NCBI GenBank assembly: GCA_963556255.1 | Contig: OY744605.1 | Location: 38,225,108-38,289,107 of the forward strand | DNA: 64,000 nt | Direction: 5' to 3' | From: Allolobophora icterica | Taxonomy: Eukaryota; Annelida; Clitellata; Crassiclitellata; Lumbricidae | Shown here: positions 1 through 10,789 of the stretch, piece by piece | Layout of the letters: each line of letters starts with the position of its first letter | Position numbering within the stretch: position 1 is the stretch's first letter | The notes under the pieces: generated by a model | The model's database searches: none | What the model was told of the DNA's origin: nothing | What the model saw: only the letters and a program-made list of their open reading frames with translations | Made by a program: the position numbers and the translations under genes

Positions 1-325
1 CACGCGACAGAGGGCACGTAGTTGAGAGACCCAGGCCAACCGGTCGCAGGGATCCTTGGATCGACGAAAACGTCTCTCGAAACAGCGGGCACGGCGTCGC
101 ATCTGATGGCATTCGGCGTCAAACCAGGAAGCCAGAGGACGAATGCGGCTCTTGACGCTACGACGCGGAAGTACCTCATCTAGGAGCGACGTCGTGGTTG
201 AAGTGTAGAGATCAAACAGTTGGGTAACTGTAAGACCGTCGAGAGAGGCAGATGTCGCGGAGAGTTGTGAGTTGCGGATGGCGACGCTGAAGGCCAGAGA
301 GTCGAAGGATTTCCAACCTCGCAGC
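1..325 (-). mobile_element. LINE fragment, endonuclease-to-RT linker region
   Basis: Read on the minus strand, this stretch stays open for about 105 codons and is cut by the window edge. It has the look of the linker between the AP-like endonuclease and reverse transcriptase of many non-LTR retrotransposons: a 'LFDLYTSTTTSLLDEVLP' stretch, then 'RPLASWFDAEC' and an Arg-rich segment ending 'DRLAWVSQLR'. Family assignment is by remembered pattern only. No catalytic motif is inside this piece, so it is a fragment or the edge of a longer copy to the left. Confidence 0.65.
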
Positions 326-839
326 ATTATATAATGCAATAAAATGCCATCGGACGACTATAGGACAATACAGAGTTATAAATAGGCTAATGTGGACGTC
401 ATAATTAGAAATTTATTTTGCGTACGTACACTTTTGTCCCCCCTCCCCCCCGTTCGCACCCGTACGCAAAATCGCCTAAATCCGACCCCCTCATTGCGTA
501 CGTAATATGTAGGCGGCCCTTTAAAATAATGGCGTGGCGCCCATTCAAACGGGCAGCGGTGGTAACGGATATGTACCGATCAAATTCATTGAAAAATTAG
601 CAGAGTCGAGGCCATACGGTCGCAATATAAAAACGTGTACATTTAGAATTCTTAGCTTGACAGTTCAGTTAAGTTTTCTCTCTAGTTGGTTTGTATCGAT
701 CCCAACGATTACCTCGCAACTGATCGCCCACCGTCCAAGGAAACTATTGAGTTTCATCCGATTCGGTCACGAGTTGACAATTTGCCCTATTCTGCGGTGC
801 CAACCTACTCCGTCAAAAGTCTATGCCCAACTGAAGACT
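326..839. other. Non-coding spacer with repeated GCGTACGTA motifs
   Basis: No credible gene. Around 419-510 the palindromic core GCGTACG recurs three times in both orientations beside C-rich runs, which looks like the end of an unidentified repeat. The TTAA target site of the transposon to the right begins at 840. Confidence 0.4.
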
Positions 840-843
840 TTAA

Positions 844-1101
844 AGCCCTAGGTTTTAGGTTTGGCGGTTTCCCTCGTAGAATGAAGTGACCAACGACTGT
901 AGGCGGTTCAAGTAAGCATCTGTCGGCCAATGGGCGTTGATTTCATTTTGGTTTACACATCTTACAAGCATAGGCTGCTGAATTTAATTATATGCATAGC
1001 CTAGGCAACATCGTCCGCTTTGTGGAATGGAGGCGAGGCGCAGGGACGGTCGGTCGATCGGTGGTAGCCCCCACCCTAGGCCCTTCACCCTCCCTCTGGC
1101 C
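844..1101. repeat. Left 258-bp terminal inverted repeat of the Kolobok-like element
   Basis: The arm begins AGCCCTAGGTTTTAGG and ends CCCTCTGGCC. It matches the reverse complement of 5843-6100 throughout my reading. Homology resumes at 1180-1228 after a 78-bp stretch that is absent from the right end. Confidence 0.9.
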
Positions 1102-1421
1102 CTCTAGCGGTCGGACGGATGGATGGAGATGCATCGCTAGGGCAGACTAGACCCGACAGGGCATACCCCGTACAGGCCCTACCTCGATCAATTGACCACT
1201 TGTATATATATAACCGAGCTGTGGGTCGACTAATTTGTGTATACGAAAGCCAGGTAAGCTGGCTAGAGGTCATACCTGTACTTCTAGAATGTATACAAGT
1301 TGTTCCAATTATCCAAATTTACCCCCCCCCATACACTCATATTACTATGGAGTTCATTGCTATGAAGATACTTACAGGGTTGAGAAACAAGTCTGTAGTT
1401 TCTATATGCGATTAGATTGCC

Positions 1422-1518
1422 ATGAACAAATACGAACTTACTATTGTGGTAGATGGCGATCAAGAGGAAGCCATACGGGCATTTTTTGCTCACAACAACT
1501 GGAATTTTGAAAAAATTG
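1422..1518 (+). CDS. Kolobok-like element second gene, exon 1
   Basis: ATG at 1422 opens 32 codons ([20 protein letters not shown]..., ending FEKI) followed by a GTAATT donor after base 1518. The single base left over (phase 1) joins exactly with the exon at 2081 to give a Glu codon and keeps the frame open. Without splicing the frame runs into a TA microsatellite and becomes a meaningless Ile-Tyr run, which argues for the intron. Function unknown. Confidence 0.55.
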
Positions 1519-1537
1519 GTAATTATGAAGACGATGC

Positions 1538-1645
<108 letters not shown>

Positions 1646-2080
1646 TGAAATTGTATAAATTGTTTTGTGTGGTGAACCCTGTACAAGTAGGCCCTATTGT
1701 TCTTCAGGTAGCGCTATACGTGCGCAAATAAGATTGAACTAAGATTTATAAATATTAAATTAAATTGCATTTATTATCCTTGCAAATATTTAGCTCAAAC
1801 CATGCTATAGAAATACATAGTAATAATAACATCAGCAATGTTAGTATAATGACAACTGATGTGAACAGCAGTAACAGCAGTAATGATAATAAATGGCCAA
1901 TTAAAAATGTAATTATTAAAATTACCATGATTATTATTATTACGATATGTAATAAGACAATAAACATATGCATAACCCAGCTAAGCTGTCGTTCAAGTCA
2001 AGTCGAAAGAGCTAATTGTATGTTGATGACATTATAAATATATCTCCAACCAATCGAAACTGCCTTTGTTCCAATTGCAG

Positions 2081-2553
2081 AGTTGGAACCACCAAAGAGA
2101 AGAAAATCTTGTATGGATGCCGCTTCGAAGGAGGTCTTGGTCGCGTCCAATGGAAATAGTACAGAGTCAGAAATTGAGGCTCAAAACAGTCATGACATTC
2201 AAGTGTCAGCTGATCATTTGCAGCTGCAGGGTGAAAATCATCAATCGGAAGGCGCCTGTCCTCTTTGTTTTCTCTCTCCGTGCGTGGGTTCTGCATCTCC
2301 AGGTTGGCTTGGCGGAGGACAAGCAGCGCATGCAGCTAACAGTCCAATACGAAGAGTAATTTATGGAAAATATTGGAAGATCATTTGCAACTTGGGTGGG
2401 TGGACGAGCCCATTATATCTGGCCAAGAAACTAACGGAATCGAACGGTGTACTTCACATGCGGGAAATAATGCCAGATTGCGTAGTGCGAAAAGTGAGAT
2501 CGTTGTATCCGAATCCAACAGGCACGCCTTACATGGGCCACAAGTGGGAGTAA
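2081..2553 (+). CDS. Kolobok-like element second gene, exon 2 (Cys-containing accessory protein)
   Basis: The exon follows an acceptor (CCAATTGCAG at 2071-2080) and stays open for 157 codons to the stop at 2551-2553; with exon 1 the product is about 189 residues. It opens with a basic stretch (EPPKRRKSC) that could be nuclear localising. A CPLCFLSPCV motif, four residues of which could bind metal or form a small knuckle, follows in the middle. The end is dense in aromatic and conserved-looking residues (MREIMPDCVVRKVRSLYPNP, then YMGHKW). It converges on the transposase and lies within the same terminal repeats, so it is element-borne. I recall similar small proteins beside Kolobok-type transposases but cannot prove it here. 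No function is assigned. Confidence 0.6.
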
Positions 2554-2694
2554 CATTGATACTTTGGATAATTCGCCGGACTTTGTTTAGACAGAGAGAT
2601 TTTTATTGTACACTTACTTTCTGACATAAAGCAGAATTTTATCGATTGTGAGCTGCTTATGTACACCTGTCATAGCTATGATTCAATGTAACAT

Positions 2695-2805
2695 AACATT
2701 CCCCCATTTTAAATTTATATAGCGCCTCTTCAAGATTCCTACTCAGAGGTGGATTTAAACCTGAATTGCCCTCAATTGCTCGGCGCCACACGAAAACCAC
2801 GTTAC
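2695..2805. repeat. SINE-tail-like fragment inside the Kolobok-like element
   Basis: The text 'tatatagcgcctcttcaaga', followed by 'tactcagaggtgg', resembles the 3' part of the SINE at 36,190-36,433 ('ctacagcgcctctgaaagtc' and 'tactcagaggcgc'). A related piece is at 25,305-25,400. Either a nested insertion or a shared tail. Confidence 0.45.
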
Positions 2806-3473
2806 GGAGACTAGGTTTTTCATAAGTGCTATGTCAAATCAATTTTGCAATGGCCACAGTCCCTTGTCCGTTCAATCTTCTTTTTTTCTTGCTTGGATTA
2901 GGACCTCGTTGAGGGGGGGTAAGCCACAGATTCATTTTTATACAGATTGGAGCATCTTGTTACAGATCGGATGCCCTTCGTGGCATCAACCACAGTTTTC
3001 CGCTGTGGACCTAGTCTTGGTGATGAACACATGCCCGCTAGGCAGAGGGTCATCAGGCTTATTTAAATTGAGTCATGTGCTCCCATGTCACAAGGCTGTT
3101 ATTGGATATTTGCAGCTTTTAGTTGTCAAGCAAAATGCCACTCTTTTTCTACAGTGTGCCCTACTAGCCTTGCCGCTGTTGGTCCGCGACTGCTTATTCG
3201 TCAGATATAACCCTGCTTATTTCGCAGCTGACCTCTATTTCTAGAGGTCGTTCCACTATCCGCCACCTGTGGACGCGTGTGATAGCAGTCAGCTCTGCCA
3301 CACATCAGCTCTGCCACACATCTCTCTGTCCTATGCCAGGCCAAAATCCGGGGAGGTCAAGCAGAGTAGACAGCAGAATGCTAAGGTGGTTATGTGTAAT
3401 GACGGTTGATGGTTATGTAGCACTGATATGTTTGATTTTAGTGTATCATACAATATTGTCACAGCTCTTACGG
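2806..3473. other. Interior of the Kolobok-like element without recognised gene
   Basis: This lies between the convergent stops of the two element genes. A 137-codon plus-strand reading frame (2831-3244) shows no motif or repeat of its own and I do not treat it as a gene. The segment may hold both 3' untranslated regions. Confidence 0.4.
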
Positions 3474-5357
3474 TTATTCTACTGTGTAGGGTGCATTGCT
3501 TTCATTTGAAAAGCTCTCACTGTCTCCTAATTGGTCGTCATCGGATTCGTCCGAAGAGATTTCACTCTGGCAGGTCTCCTTATCTGCAGAAGTTTCTGTC
3601 ACAGACTCCGATATTGCTTTAGATGCTGACCACACGGCAATGTACAAATTCCAAATGTTCTCAACAAATACGTAGGTCTTGCGCCGATACACTTTTTTCC
3701 CGATTTGGCGACGTGGGTTTTTCGAACGAACAGTCGTGCATATAGACGTGTATGGTCTGTCGACGTGTTCGTTCCAGTCCAAGACAGCCAGATTGCTCCG
3801 CAGCTCGTACATTAAATTCCCGTAGTGTATCCGTTTATCCAGATAGATCAGACAAACGTTATTAAAACTTTCCACATAAAATGTGTCGTGGCCTTTGACA
3901 TAATCTTCAGCGTGCTTGTACACTACCAACGACCGAAGAAAGTCCTGGAGCATTGTAATTGCAGCCTCATTTGAAACAATTCGAACTTCAATCATATGCC
4001 CCGGCTCTTTGCAGTGGGAAGTTTCATGGCACTTGCTGTGGTTGTTCTGAAAATGAGGGATGCATGATTCTATGAGCTTACGCAGGGTTTGGGCATCTCC
4101 ATTGCAATTGTCCATACACCAATAGACGTGGTTTCGAATGGCAGCACCCTTGTCAGAAAGCTCGGGATGCCATGTTTTTCCAATGTTTTTTTGTGCTCCT
4201 TGCCCAATTTTTTTCACCCCGGCTGTTATAGGACGGGTGCAGTGCCAGCGGTCATTGGAATTCCTGGCTTGCTTCCTCTCACGTAGGCGCTTGTTGATTG
4301 TCATGTTTCGATCATGCACATGATGGGCAACTTTAATGTTGCTGAGATCCAGGCTCTCGTACATCCTGTCGAATCCCACTGCCTCGTGACGCTGTGAACA
4401 GTTATCATCATTCCCGTTAATGTGTTGAATATCAACGACTTTGTGAGTTTTCAACCCGATAGCAACATGGTCGGTGTGATAACTATTTCGTCTACAATGA
4501 TGTCGTGCGTCAGTCATTATAGAGATAGCTCCATCAGGCGACAGTGAAGACTCCTGCGCTCTAGCGCCAAATATAGATTGCTTTCGCAGGTTCTCAGAAA
4601 TGGCACTAAATGTAACCATATTCCTCCTGCGGAAAAGGTCTGACAATAGTCCAAACCGACTGAAGTCGCTAAAGCGCTCGTACTGTATGGGTGTCATACC
4701 AGAGGCCAGGTAGCTCAACATCACTCGGTGGTTGACTTCAAATTCCTTCCGCTCGCTGTCTATTGTGGATGAGGAACTCCACTGAAAGGAGTGTTTTTTC
4801 GCACACTCCATATCCACCGACAGCACATGACCACTGTGTGTCCATGACTTCACTGAATACGGCGTCACACATGTGGATGAATGTTGTGAGATTGTGTCGA
4901 TCAACTGGGCAATGCTGGAGCACTGCCCAACAAAATTCTCATGTGCAGTCTCCAAAGCTGTTGCTGGAGCTGCTGATATTGCTGCTGTGACAGATGCTGG
5001 ATCAGTCAGTGAAGTTGATTCACTTACTTCTTCCGTGACTGAAGACATCGTGAGTGTCTGCTGCGGATGTTGAGTTGCAGAAGAGAGCTTATTGGTGTCA
5101 ACATCCATTATGACTTTCACCAGAACTTCTCTCAAACTTTTTACTCCCAACGCCAAGCGAATGTCCTCACATTTTTGCTCAAATTTAAGTTTATCACTGT
5201 CGGTTGTAAAAGTTAATTCAAAATGTTTCCTTACAGAAACGTAAGGGTAGCTATAACTCTTGGTAGATCCATCAGACAACCGTTTTTTAAATGTTCGCAT
5301 GTTGCCAACTGCAACACCTGAAGTCGGTGTCGTTGGTACAGCGTAGTCTCCATCCAT
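3474..5357 (-). CDS. Kolobok-like DDE transposase, intact, 627 residues
   Basis: Single uninterrupted frame from ATG at 5357 to the stop at 3474. Residues 1-90 are basic and aromatic (GVAVGNMRTFKKRL, SYSYPYVSVRKHF), a plausible DNA-binding head but not a recognisable THAP finger. A Ser/Thr-rich linker follows to about 130. The core has a first Asp in IMTDARHH (D283), a second Asp in HHVHDRNMT (D349), the hallmark NDRWHC (369-372), RNHVYWC (409-414) and a late Glu in DTFYVESFNN (E496). This D-D-E spacing with 'DxWH...HxxWW-like' features matches what I remember of Kolobok transposases. The tail (590-622) is Ser/Asp/Glu-rich. The catalytic residue choice is inference. It would excise and reinsert the element at TTAA sites in the nucleus. 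No frameshift or stop is present. Confidence 0.8.
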   Translation of the reverse strand: MDGDYAVPTTPTSGVAVGNMRTFKKRLSDGSTKSYSYPYVSVRKHFELTFTTDSDKLKFEQKCEDIRLALGVKSLREVLVKVIMDVDTNKLSSATQHPQQTLTMSSVTEEVSESTSLTDPASVTAAISAAPATALETAHENFVGQCSSIAQLIDTISQHSSTCVTPYSVKSWTHSGHVLSVDMECAKKHSFQWSSSSTIDSERKEFEVNHRVMLSYLASGMTPIQYERFSDFSRFGLLSDLFRRRNMVTFSAISENLRKQSIFGARAQESSLSPDGAISIMTDARHHCRRNSYHTDHVAIGLKTHKVVDIQHINGNDDNCSQRHEAVGFDRMYESLDLSNIKVAHHVHDRNMTINKRLRERKQARNSNDRWHCTRPITAGVKKIGQGAQKNIGKTWHPELSDKGAAIRNHVYWCMDNCNGDAQTLRKLIESCIPHFQNNHSKCHETSHCKEPGHMIEVRIVSNEAAITMLQDFLRSLVVYKHAEDYVKGHDTFYVESFNNVCLIYLDKRIHYGNLMYELRSNLAVLDWNEHVDRPYTSICTTVRSKNPRRQIGKKVYRRKTYVFVENIWNLYIAVWSASKAISESVTETSADKETCQSEISSDESDDDQLGDSESFSNESNAPYTVE

Positions 5358-5842
5358 CTTTGGAAATAGTTCGATATAATGATACTAATATATGTCCACT
5401 AACGAAATACAATGTTATACTACTATAAGGTCCACTACTGAAATAAGATAATAATATAATATACAGACACGAGATATAAGCTGTATCGACTATGCGATTT
5501 AAAATGGCTATGAAGTGAAGAAATTACGAAGCTCAACTCTGCTGCAGCGAAATTCAAACTAGAATGAGTACTGCAAACCAAGACTCAATTGTGAAAGGAC
5601 ATTTCCTAAGTTCATTTCCTAAGTTCATTAGCATAATTTGGCATGTGACCTAGTCTCTCTTCCTTAGGCTGTATATTAGCATCTGATACTGGTGCAAATT
5701 CTTAGAATATGAAATACAGCTTATTGTCTTTAGTGTTCCGGGTATAATAAGGCAACGGTGACAGCATCAACAGCTGGCATTTATATACAGGTTTACGACC
5801 CAAAGCTCGGTTATATATACAAGTGGTCAATTGATCGGGGTA

Positions 5843-6100
5843 GGCCAGAGGGAGGGTGAAGGGCCTAGGGTGGGGGCTACCACCGATCGACCGACCGTCC
5901 CTGCGCCTCGCCTCCATTCCACAAAGCGGACGATGTTGCCTAGGCTATGCATATAATTAAATTCAGCAGCCTATGCTTGTAAGATGTGTAAACCAAAATG
6001 AAATCAACGCCCATTGGCCGACAGATGCTTACTTGAACCGCCTACAGTCGTTGGTCACTTCATTCTACGAGGGAAACCGCCAAACCTAAAACCTAGGGCT
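5843..6100. repeat. Right 258-bp terminal inverted repeat of the Kolobok-like element
   Basis: Mirror of 844-1101, followed directly by the second TTAA copy. A looser homologous block continues inward to 5796 and contains TATATATA, a possible promoter for the transposase, whose ATG lies about 440 bp further in. Confidence 0.9.
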
Positions 6101-6180
6101 TTAAGCGAAACTCCGTGCACCCCTTTGGATAGTCTTTTATAAGGCAAACAGGCTTCCTGTTCCCAGTGTACATATTTTAC

Positions 6181-6181
6181 A

Positions 6182-6220
<39 letters not shown>

Positions 6221-6270
6221 GCTGTAGTTATTTATTTAGTTATTTAGTTATATATATATATATATATATA
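6181..6270. repeat. TA microsatellites around a TTATTTAG duplication
   Basis: Two TA runs (6183-6217 and 6250-6270) flank a short direct repeat, 'tatttagttatttagtta'. Confidence 0.9.
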
Positions 6271-6271
6271 T

Positions 6272-6656
6272 TGTTGGGTGTAGGCGCCTATACCTGACCG
6301 GATGGCACGTGTGGTAGACCTATGGAAGGATGGGTCTTGCTCCGGAAATAGACTAGCGCCAAAACTAGCTATATAAAGCGTAGGCGATATCAGGTGCCTT
6401 AGTCTGCAGTAGGATTCTTGTTAGTGGCAGGCTGGTGCTATTGTTTGAGCCGACGTTGGCTTTAGTCGCCCTTGTGGCTGACACTTGTATTTCGGACGGT
6501 CGACGCTGAAGGTCTTATTTAGACTTGTTGACTCGTGTTTGATGTCGGACGTTGATCTGTGTTTCGAGACTGTTCGGATGTCGTTTGCTTCGTCTTCTAG
6601 TTAAGGTAGTATAAGTTTGCTTGTATTTTTGCTTATTAAATTGTTAAATCTTAACA
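6272..6656 (+). mobile_element. Putative solo LTR
   Basis: About 385 bp starting TGTTGGG and ending TTAACA, with a TATATAAA box near 6370 and an AT-rich stretch before the end, as in a retrotransposon LTR. The flanks (tatat / atagt) do not form a clean 5-bp duplication, so the ends are uncertain. No coding region accompanies it. Confidence 0.35.
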
Positions 6657-7056
6657 ATAGTACGCAAAGACGCCAATGAGTACCTTGTAGGAACGGAACA
6701 ATAGGTTCCGGAACGGAATAATTATGGGCGGACTAAAATTCCGAGAAAACGGGATTGGGGATTGGGAGGGGTCTCAATAAACACTGAAAACAGTTCAAAA
6801 CACTTTAAATGAAATAAAAAAAACTAAATTAATGTTTTTATTATTAAAATAAATAAATTATATTTTAGTACCTGAAAAAAGGTGCCGGAACGCCGTTCCG
6901 GCTGAAAAAAGCACTGTATATATATACATATATAGATATATATATACAGATGTGATATGCACAACGCACAACATCTATCACAAGTAACCAAAGTCATCGA
7001 ATCCACAGTAAGATAAACATAATACGAATAACAAGGGGATCGTCATACGTACAAAC
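6657..7056. other. Spacer 3' of module FB8 with a short exon-derived duplication
   Basis: Contains about 24 bases (6670-6693, gacgccaatgagtaccttgt then agga) that also occur inside exon FB8 at 7319-7342. It also holds inverted GGAACGG/CCGTTCC motifs (6690-6715 and 6880-6900). No 3' exon of the FB gene is recognisable. Confidence 0.4.
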
Positions 7057-7491
7057 CTTCCTGCGTTCGAAGCTGCCAGTCGGTAGTCTCACTGAGTGAG
7101 CTGACAGAAACTGCACTTATTGGAAGCGGATGTGAGTCCTGCCAATGCAGGTGGACGTTCGCTCCTACCTCCGAACCATAGCCTATGGCGATCAAACCTT
7201 TCTCCCAGCTAATCCAGAATTCACGATATTGCGTACAATGCAGAGTACAGCTGAGGTGGCGATGGATTTTGCGTTCGTTGTCCCTGTGTATTTCGAGCTG
7301 ATCAAGACCTTGACCGACGCCAATGAGTACCTTGTAGGACCGGATGTTGGTCATACCAAGTACTTCAGACAAAACCAAAGTGACATCTGAGCAGGCCATC
7401 ACAGAAAAGACGAGAAACGGTCGACCGCTGGAGGTCAGTGTCAGGGTGTCGAAGTAACCCATACTTCGACTCAGAACGTTCAGCTGGTAAA
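7057..7491 (-). CDS. FAMeT module exon FB8 (145 residues)
   Basis: One complete farnesoic-acid-O-methyltransferase-type (Methyltransf_FA) module. The acceptor is at 7492-7493 (..TTACCAG) and the donor at 7056-7055 (GAAG|GTTTGT), both phase 1. Key landmarks are VMACSD with the first conserved Cys, LHCTQYREFWISW with the second Cys and Trp motif, and IGYG. It is the last module recognised in block FB. The donor shows that the transcript continues to at least one more exon, not found before the Kolobok-like element or the window edge. Confidence 0.82.
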
Positions 7492-7781
7492 CTGGTAACA
7501 GAAATACGTCAGCAGCATATAAAACTTTTAACAATTGAGTTACTATTCAGGTCTCATATACTTTATATTTCATTGTCTTGCCAATTTTTTATTGACATAA
7601 GGAAGAAGGTCTTCTGTTCACAGTAATCAGTGCCCATAATTGCTGACTCACTTCCTAGCTCTGAGTTTTGAATTTGTTTTCTCGCTGTAAATGCATGTAA
7701 CACAAAATCATAATAATGTAATTACAATGATAAAGTAACTTGCAGCAGAGAATTTTGTAGCGATTGTAATCATATTTGTAC

Positions 7782-8222
7782 CTTGCTTAGTGGAGAATTC
7801 CCAGATTCCGTCGCTTTTGTAATTATCTACCGAATTGAGAAGCATTATTGAGTTGATAGGTTGTGGTGCTTCGTCTACCCATTCCAACAACTGCGATTGT
7901 GGATAGAAGCCTTGGCCGACCTTTATCACTCCATTCTTCCAGCTGACCCAAAACGGTCGTTCGACCCAACAGCTCAGCAAGTCCGGATACGCAACATTTT
8001 TTACCTCGCTGAATGTCTTAGCGTTGTAAATTGAAAGGACCAAGTTGTCTTTCATCCCGATGCCAATCTCATACATGTACACTGAGAAATACTCGCTGTA
8101 GAGGGCGAGTGCTGCGCTGGAACAAGCCTGCACTCGAAACTCAAGGTACGTTTTCTCGGCAACGATCAAATTCACCCCTGTGGAGTATGTGCGCGATGAC
8201 GTATACGCGATGTAAGAGCTTT
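7782..8222 (-). CDS. FAMeT module exon FB7 (147 residues)
   Basis: Acceptor ..TCTGTGCAG ends at 8223; donor CAAG|GTACAA at 7781. The exon opens SSYIAYTSSRTYSTG, the usual Tyr/Thr-rich lead-in, then FRVQACSS, YEIGIGM, LSCWVERPFWVSW, VGQG and WEFSTKQ at the end. The internal GTG near 8175 is not a start: the frame is open back to the acceptor and aligns with its siblings there. Confidence 0.85.
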
Positions 8223-8444
8223 CTGCACAGATAAATAATTACACAAGAACGATGCTGTTAAGAAATGTAAGGAAGAAAATAACTTTATTGTTGGAGTTAG
8301 TGCACAGAAATTGAGGCCGAAGATCAGGCCAATGACCACAAAGAGGATAAATTTATGACTCTGACTGAAAGCTTTGAAGTTTGCCTGCCATGTGTGTCGC
8401 AAGACTTTCTGAACAAATATACCTCAAGGCGAATACATTTGTAA

Positions 8445-8560
8445 AGCTACTGCTTAGACAGACAGAGAGACAACCAGACAGACAGGCAGCCAGACAGTAA
8501 GACAGACTAACAAACAGAAAGTCAGACATACAACCAACCAGCCAGCCAATCAGACGACCA
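8445..8560. repeat. Imperfect CAGAC-type simple repeat in an intron
   Basis: Degenerate run of CAGACAGA/CAGCCAGA units between FB7 and FB6. Confidence 0.8.
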
Positions 8561-8680
8561 AACATACAGACTTATAGCTTAAATGAATCAACACCTATAG
8601 AAGGAAAATGGTAGAAACAGAAATGAATGCATAATAAACAAAATGTTGCGTTTAGGAGACAAACTGGCCAACGGACAAAC

Positions 8681-9121
8681 CTTGAACGTAACTGAACTGC
8701 CAAGAAGCCACGGCTCCAAAGCCACTGGATATTCCTAGTCCGTGAACGGTGTATGGATTAGGATCTTGCCAATGCATTAACTGATCCATTCCGATCTCTC
8801 CTCCTCGTCCGACGCGAATCAGGCCCGAATCCCATCCGATCCAAAACGTGCGCAATTCCGTGCAGTTGACTATCCCCGGCGTGCTGATTGCTACCCATGA
8901 GTTTCCTTGCGTCGCGTTTCGAATGAGGGACTGCGTGTTCCAGTGAGCTCCAAGAACGATCTCGTACGTATGAATATACGTGATGCCAAGCTGACTCGAC
9001 AGAGCGATGTGGGCATCATTGCACGCCTTCACCTTGAATACCATCGCCTTTCGATCGTCGACCGTTATCCAGGTGTAGTTGTAGCCATACGCGTTCGGAG
9101 TTTCAGTCTCAACAACTTTCC
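8681..9121 (-). CDS. FAMeT module exon FB6 (147 residues)
   Basis: A near-consensus module: NAYGYNYTW lead-in, FKVKACNDAHIALSS, YEIVLG, TPGIVNC, TELRTFWIGW, VGRGG, LMHWQDPNP, SWQFSYVQ. Acceptor ..CACTTGCAG at 9122-9123 and donor CAAG|GTTTGT at 8680, both phase 1. It is a good reference copy for the family because all landmark residues are present. Confidence 0.88.
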
Positions 9122-9445
9122 CTGCAAGTGTTTGCAACAAAAGTCAGCCTGTCTACCTAATGCTAAGGAGAGATTACCTGCAAGAATGCTGTGTGACAAA
9201 TACTTAGTTCAGTGAAAGACAGCCACCAAGTACAATAAGAAATGCAAGAAATCTTTAGGCTAATGAATCGAAACACGTACAGTTTAAAGCGTCATATATA
9301 TTTAAATTGATATGAAACGTTTGTCATATGAGTGTCTAAGTCTATACGTATCCAATCAGCAACTGAATCGACTTTTAGCGTCCATGACCAATTTGATAAC
9401 TCTTTTGTGCCGCTTCATACAATATACAACAGAGTTTGAAATCAC

Positions 9446-9868
9446 CTGACTGCTGGTTCAATGTCCAGATGCCGTGAACCCCTCTGGTGTTGATTGAAAG
9501 AGCTTCGACAATCAGATACGGAATGAATGCCTCCAGGATAACCACTTCGTTTATGCTGCCTTGTCCAAACCTCACGTAATCGTACGAAAACTGAATCCAG
9601 AACTCCCTCTTTGAATCGCAGTTCAGTATGCCGATGGTGCTCTTTTCGACTTGCGTAGGTTCTCCCTCAAGTGACTTTATTACGGACTTGGTGTTTTCTT
9701 CAGCACCGATGACGACCTCTGCCAGATAGTGAGTTCCATTGGACAGAGAGATAATCGCTTCTTTGCACGCGACCACTTCAAAGGCAAAACCCTTCCTGTG
9801 AGTCGCCAGCCGGAAGTACCTCCGCCCCGCAAAGTCATCCGATGGTGTCTGAACAACGTACGACTGAC
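9446..9868 (-). CDS. FAMeT module exon FB5 (141 residues)
   Basis: Acceptor ..CTTCTTCAG at 9869-9870; donor TCAG|GTGATT at 9445. Landmarks are QSYVVQTP, FEVVACKEAIISLS, VVIGAEENTKS, ILNCDSKREFWIQF and FGQG. The second Trp of the FWxxW motif is Phe here, and the HW.DP segment is replaced (ILEAFIPYLIV), so this copy has diverged in its C-terminal third. Confidence 0.82.
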
Positions 9869-9886
9869 CTGAAGAAGAGAAGACAT

Positions 9887-10141
9887 TTCTTTCAAGTGAT
9901 GCCACTATATGGACTCTTGACACCAAACTCTATTCCCTGTGCGAAAGCCGACCGGTAGAAAAGATAAGATGTAGCCTACTCATCAATCTTACACAAGGCG
10001 ACTGGACATAGAGTGCTCCTGTACAAAGTCTAAGAAATTAATCTAAATCATTATTATGAATCGTTTTCGTTCTTTCAAGTGATGCCACTGTATGAACTCT
10101 TGACACCAAACTCTATTCCCTGTGTGAAAGCCGACCGGTAG
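9887..10141. repeat. Direct duplication of about 72 bp (9887-9958 and 10070-10141)
   Basis: Two copies of a segment running from TTCTTTCAAGTGATGCCACT to GCCGACCGGTAG differ at only a few bases and are 183 bp apart, just upstream of exon FB5. The sequence changes abruptly after the second copy into TCGAC-rich DNA. Confidence 0.85.
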
Positions 10142-10789
10142 ACCGAGTCGACTGCTAAGATCGACAAGATCAACTCTATCGACTGCCGTCGACTCGATCG
10201 ACTTCGCAGATAAACAATCGACTTATTCGAATTTTGTCGACTTGAACTGGAGTCTGTTGGACAGAATTGCTGGTGACTGATGCAATGTTATACTCTCGTA
10301 AGTATTAAACCACTGGAAGGCCTCTGTCACCGTCGAATCGATCAGTCACAAGGATATCGGATAAAGTCCGGGATTCCAAGAACAAAAATTAGTACCAGCT
10401 GGAGAAGTAAGACGTTGGTAGAGGAGGCGTAAAGTATCTAGCTTACAGTTAGTTCAAGAAACTTTAAGGTGCTTTTTATTACCAGTTAAATTACTACATC
10501 AGTCTGTTGTGTATTGAGTAAGGGTAGCGGGTTCTTAGTTATAGTTCAGGAGATGCCAAACGGTGCAGCAAAACAAAAACTACTCAATTCTACGACAATT
10601 ATTGCAACTATTAGTCGTTGTCCGAACATTGAAAACATGTTAGTCTCCAGCTAATCGTAACTTTTGTCAACCTATAGAAGTTCTGCGATAATGTGCAATC
10701 GCTTATCGCATGCGCATTTAGTTGTTGACCAAGAGAAAATTATCAAGTACGAAGCTCAGTTTGTTCATGGCGTGTGACGATGTGGAGGA

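Noticed and set aside
2831..3244. 137-codon plus-strand frame inside the Kolobok-like element
   Set aside because: No motif, no splice partner and no domain-like pattern; likely chance in the 3' region between convergent genes.
6272..6656. Calling a definite solo LTR
   Set aside because: The TATA box and TG..CA-type ends fit, but the flanking five bases do not match, so it is listed only as putative.
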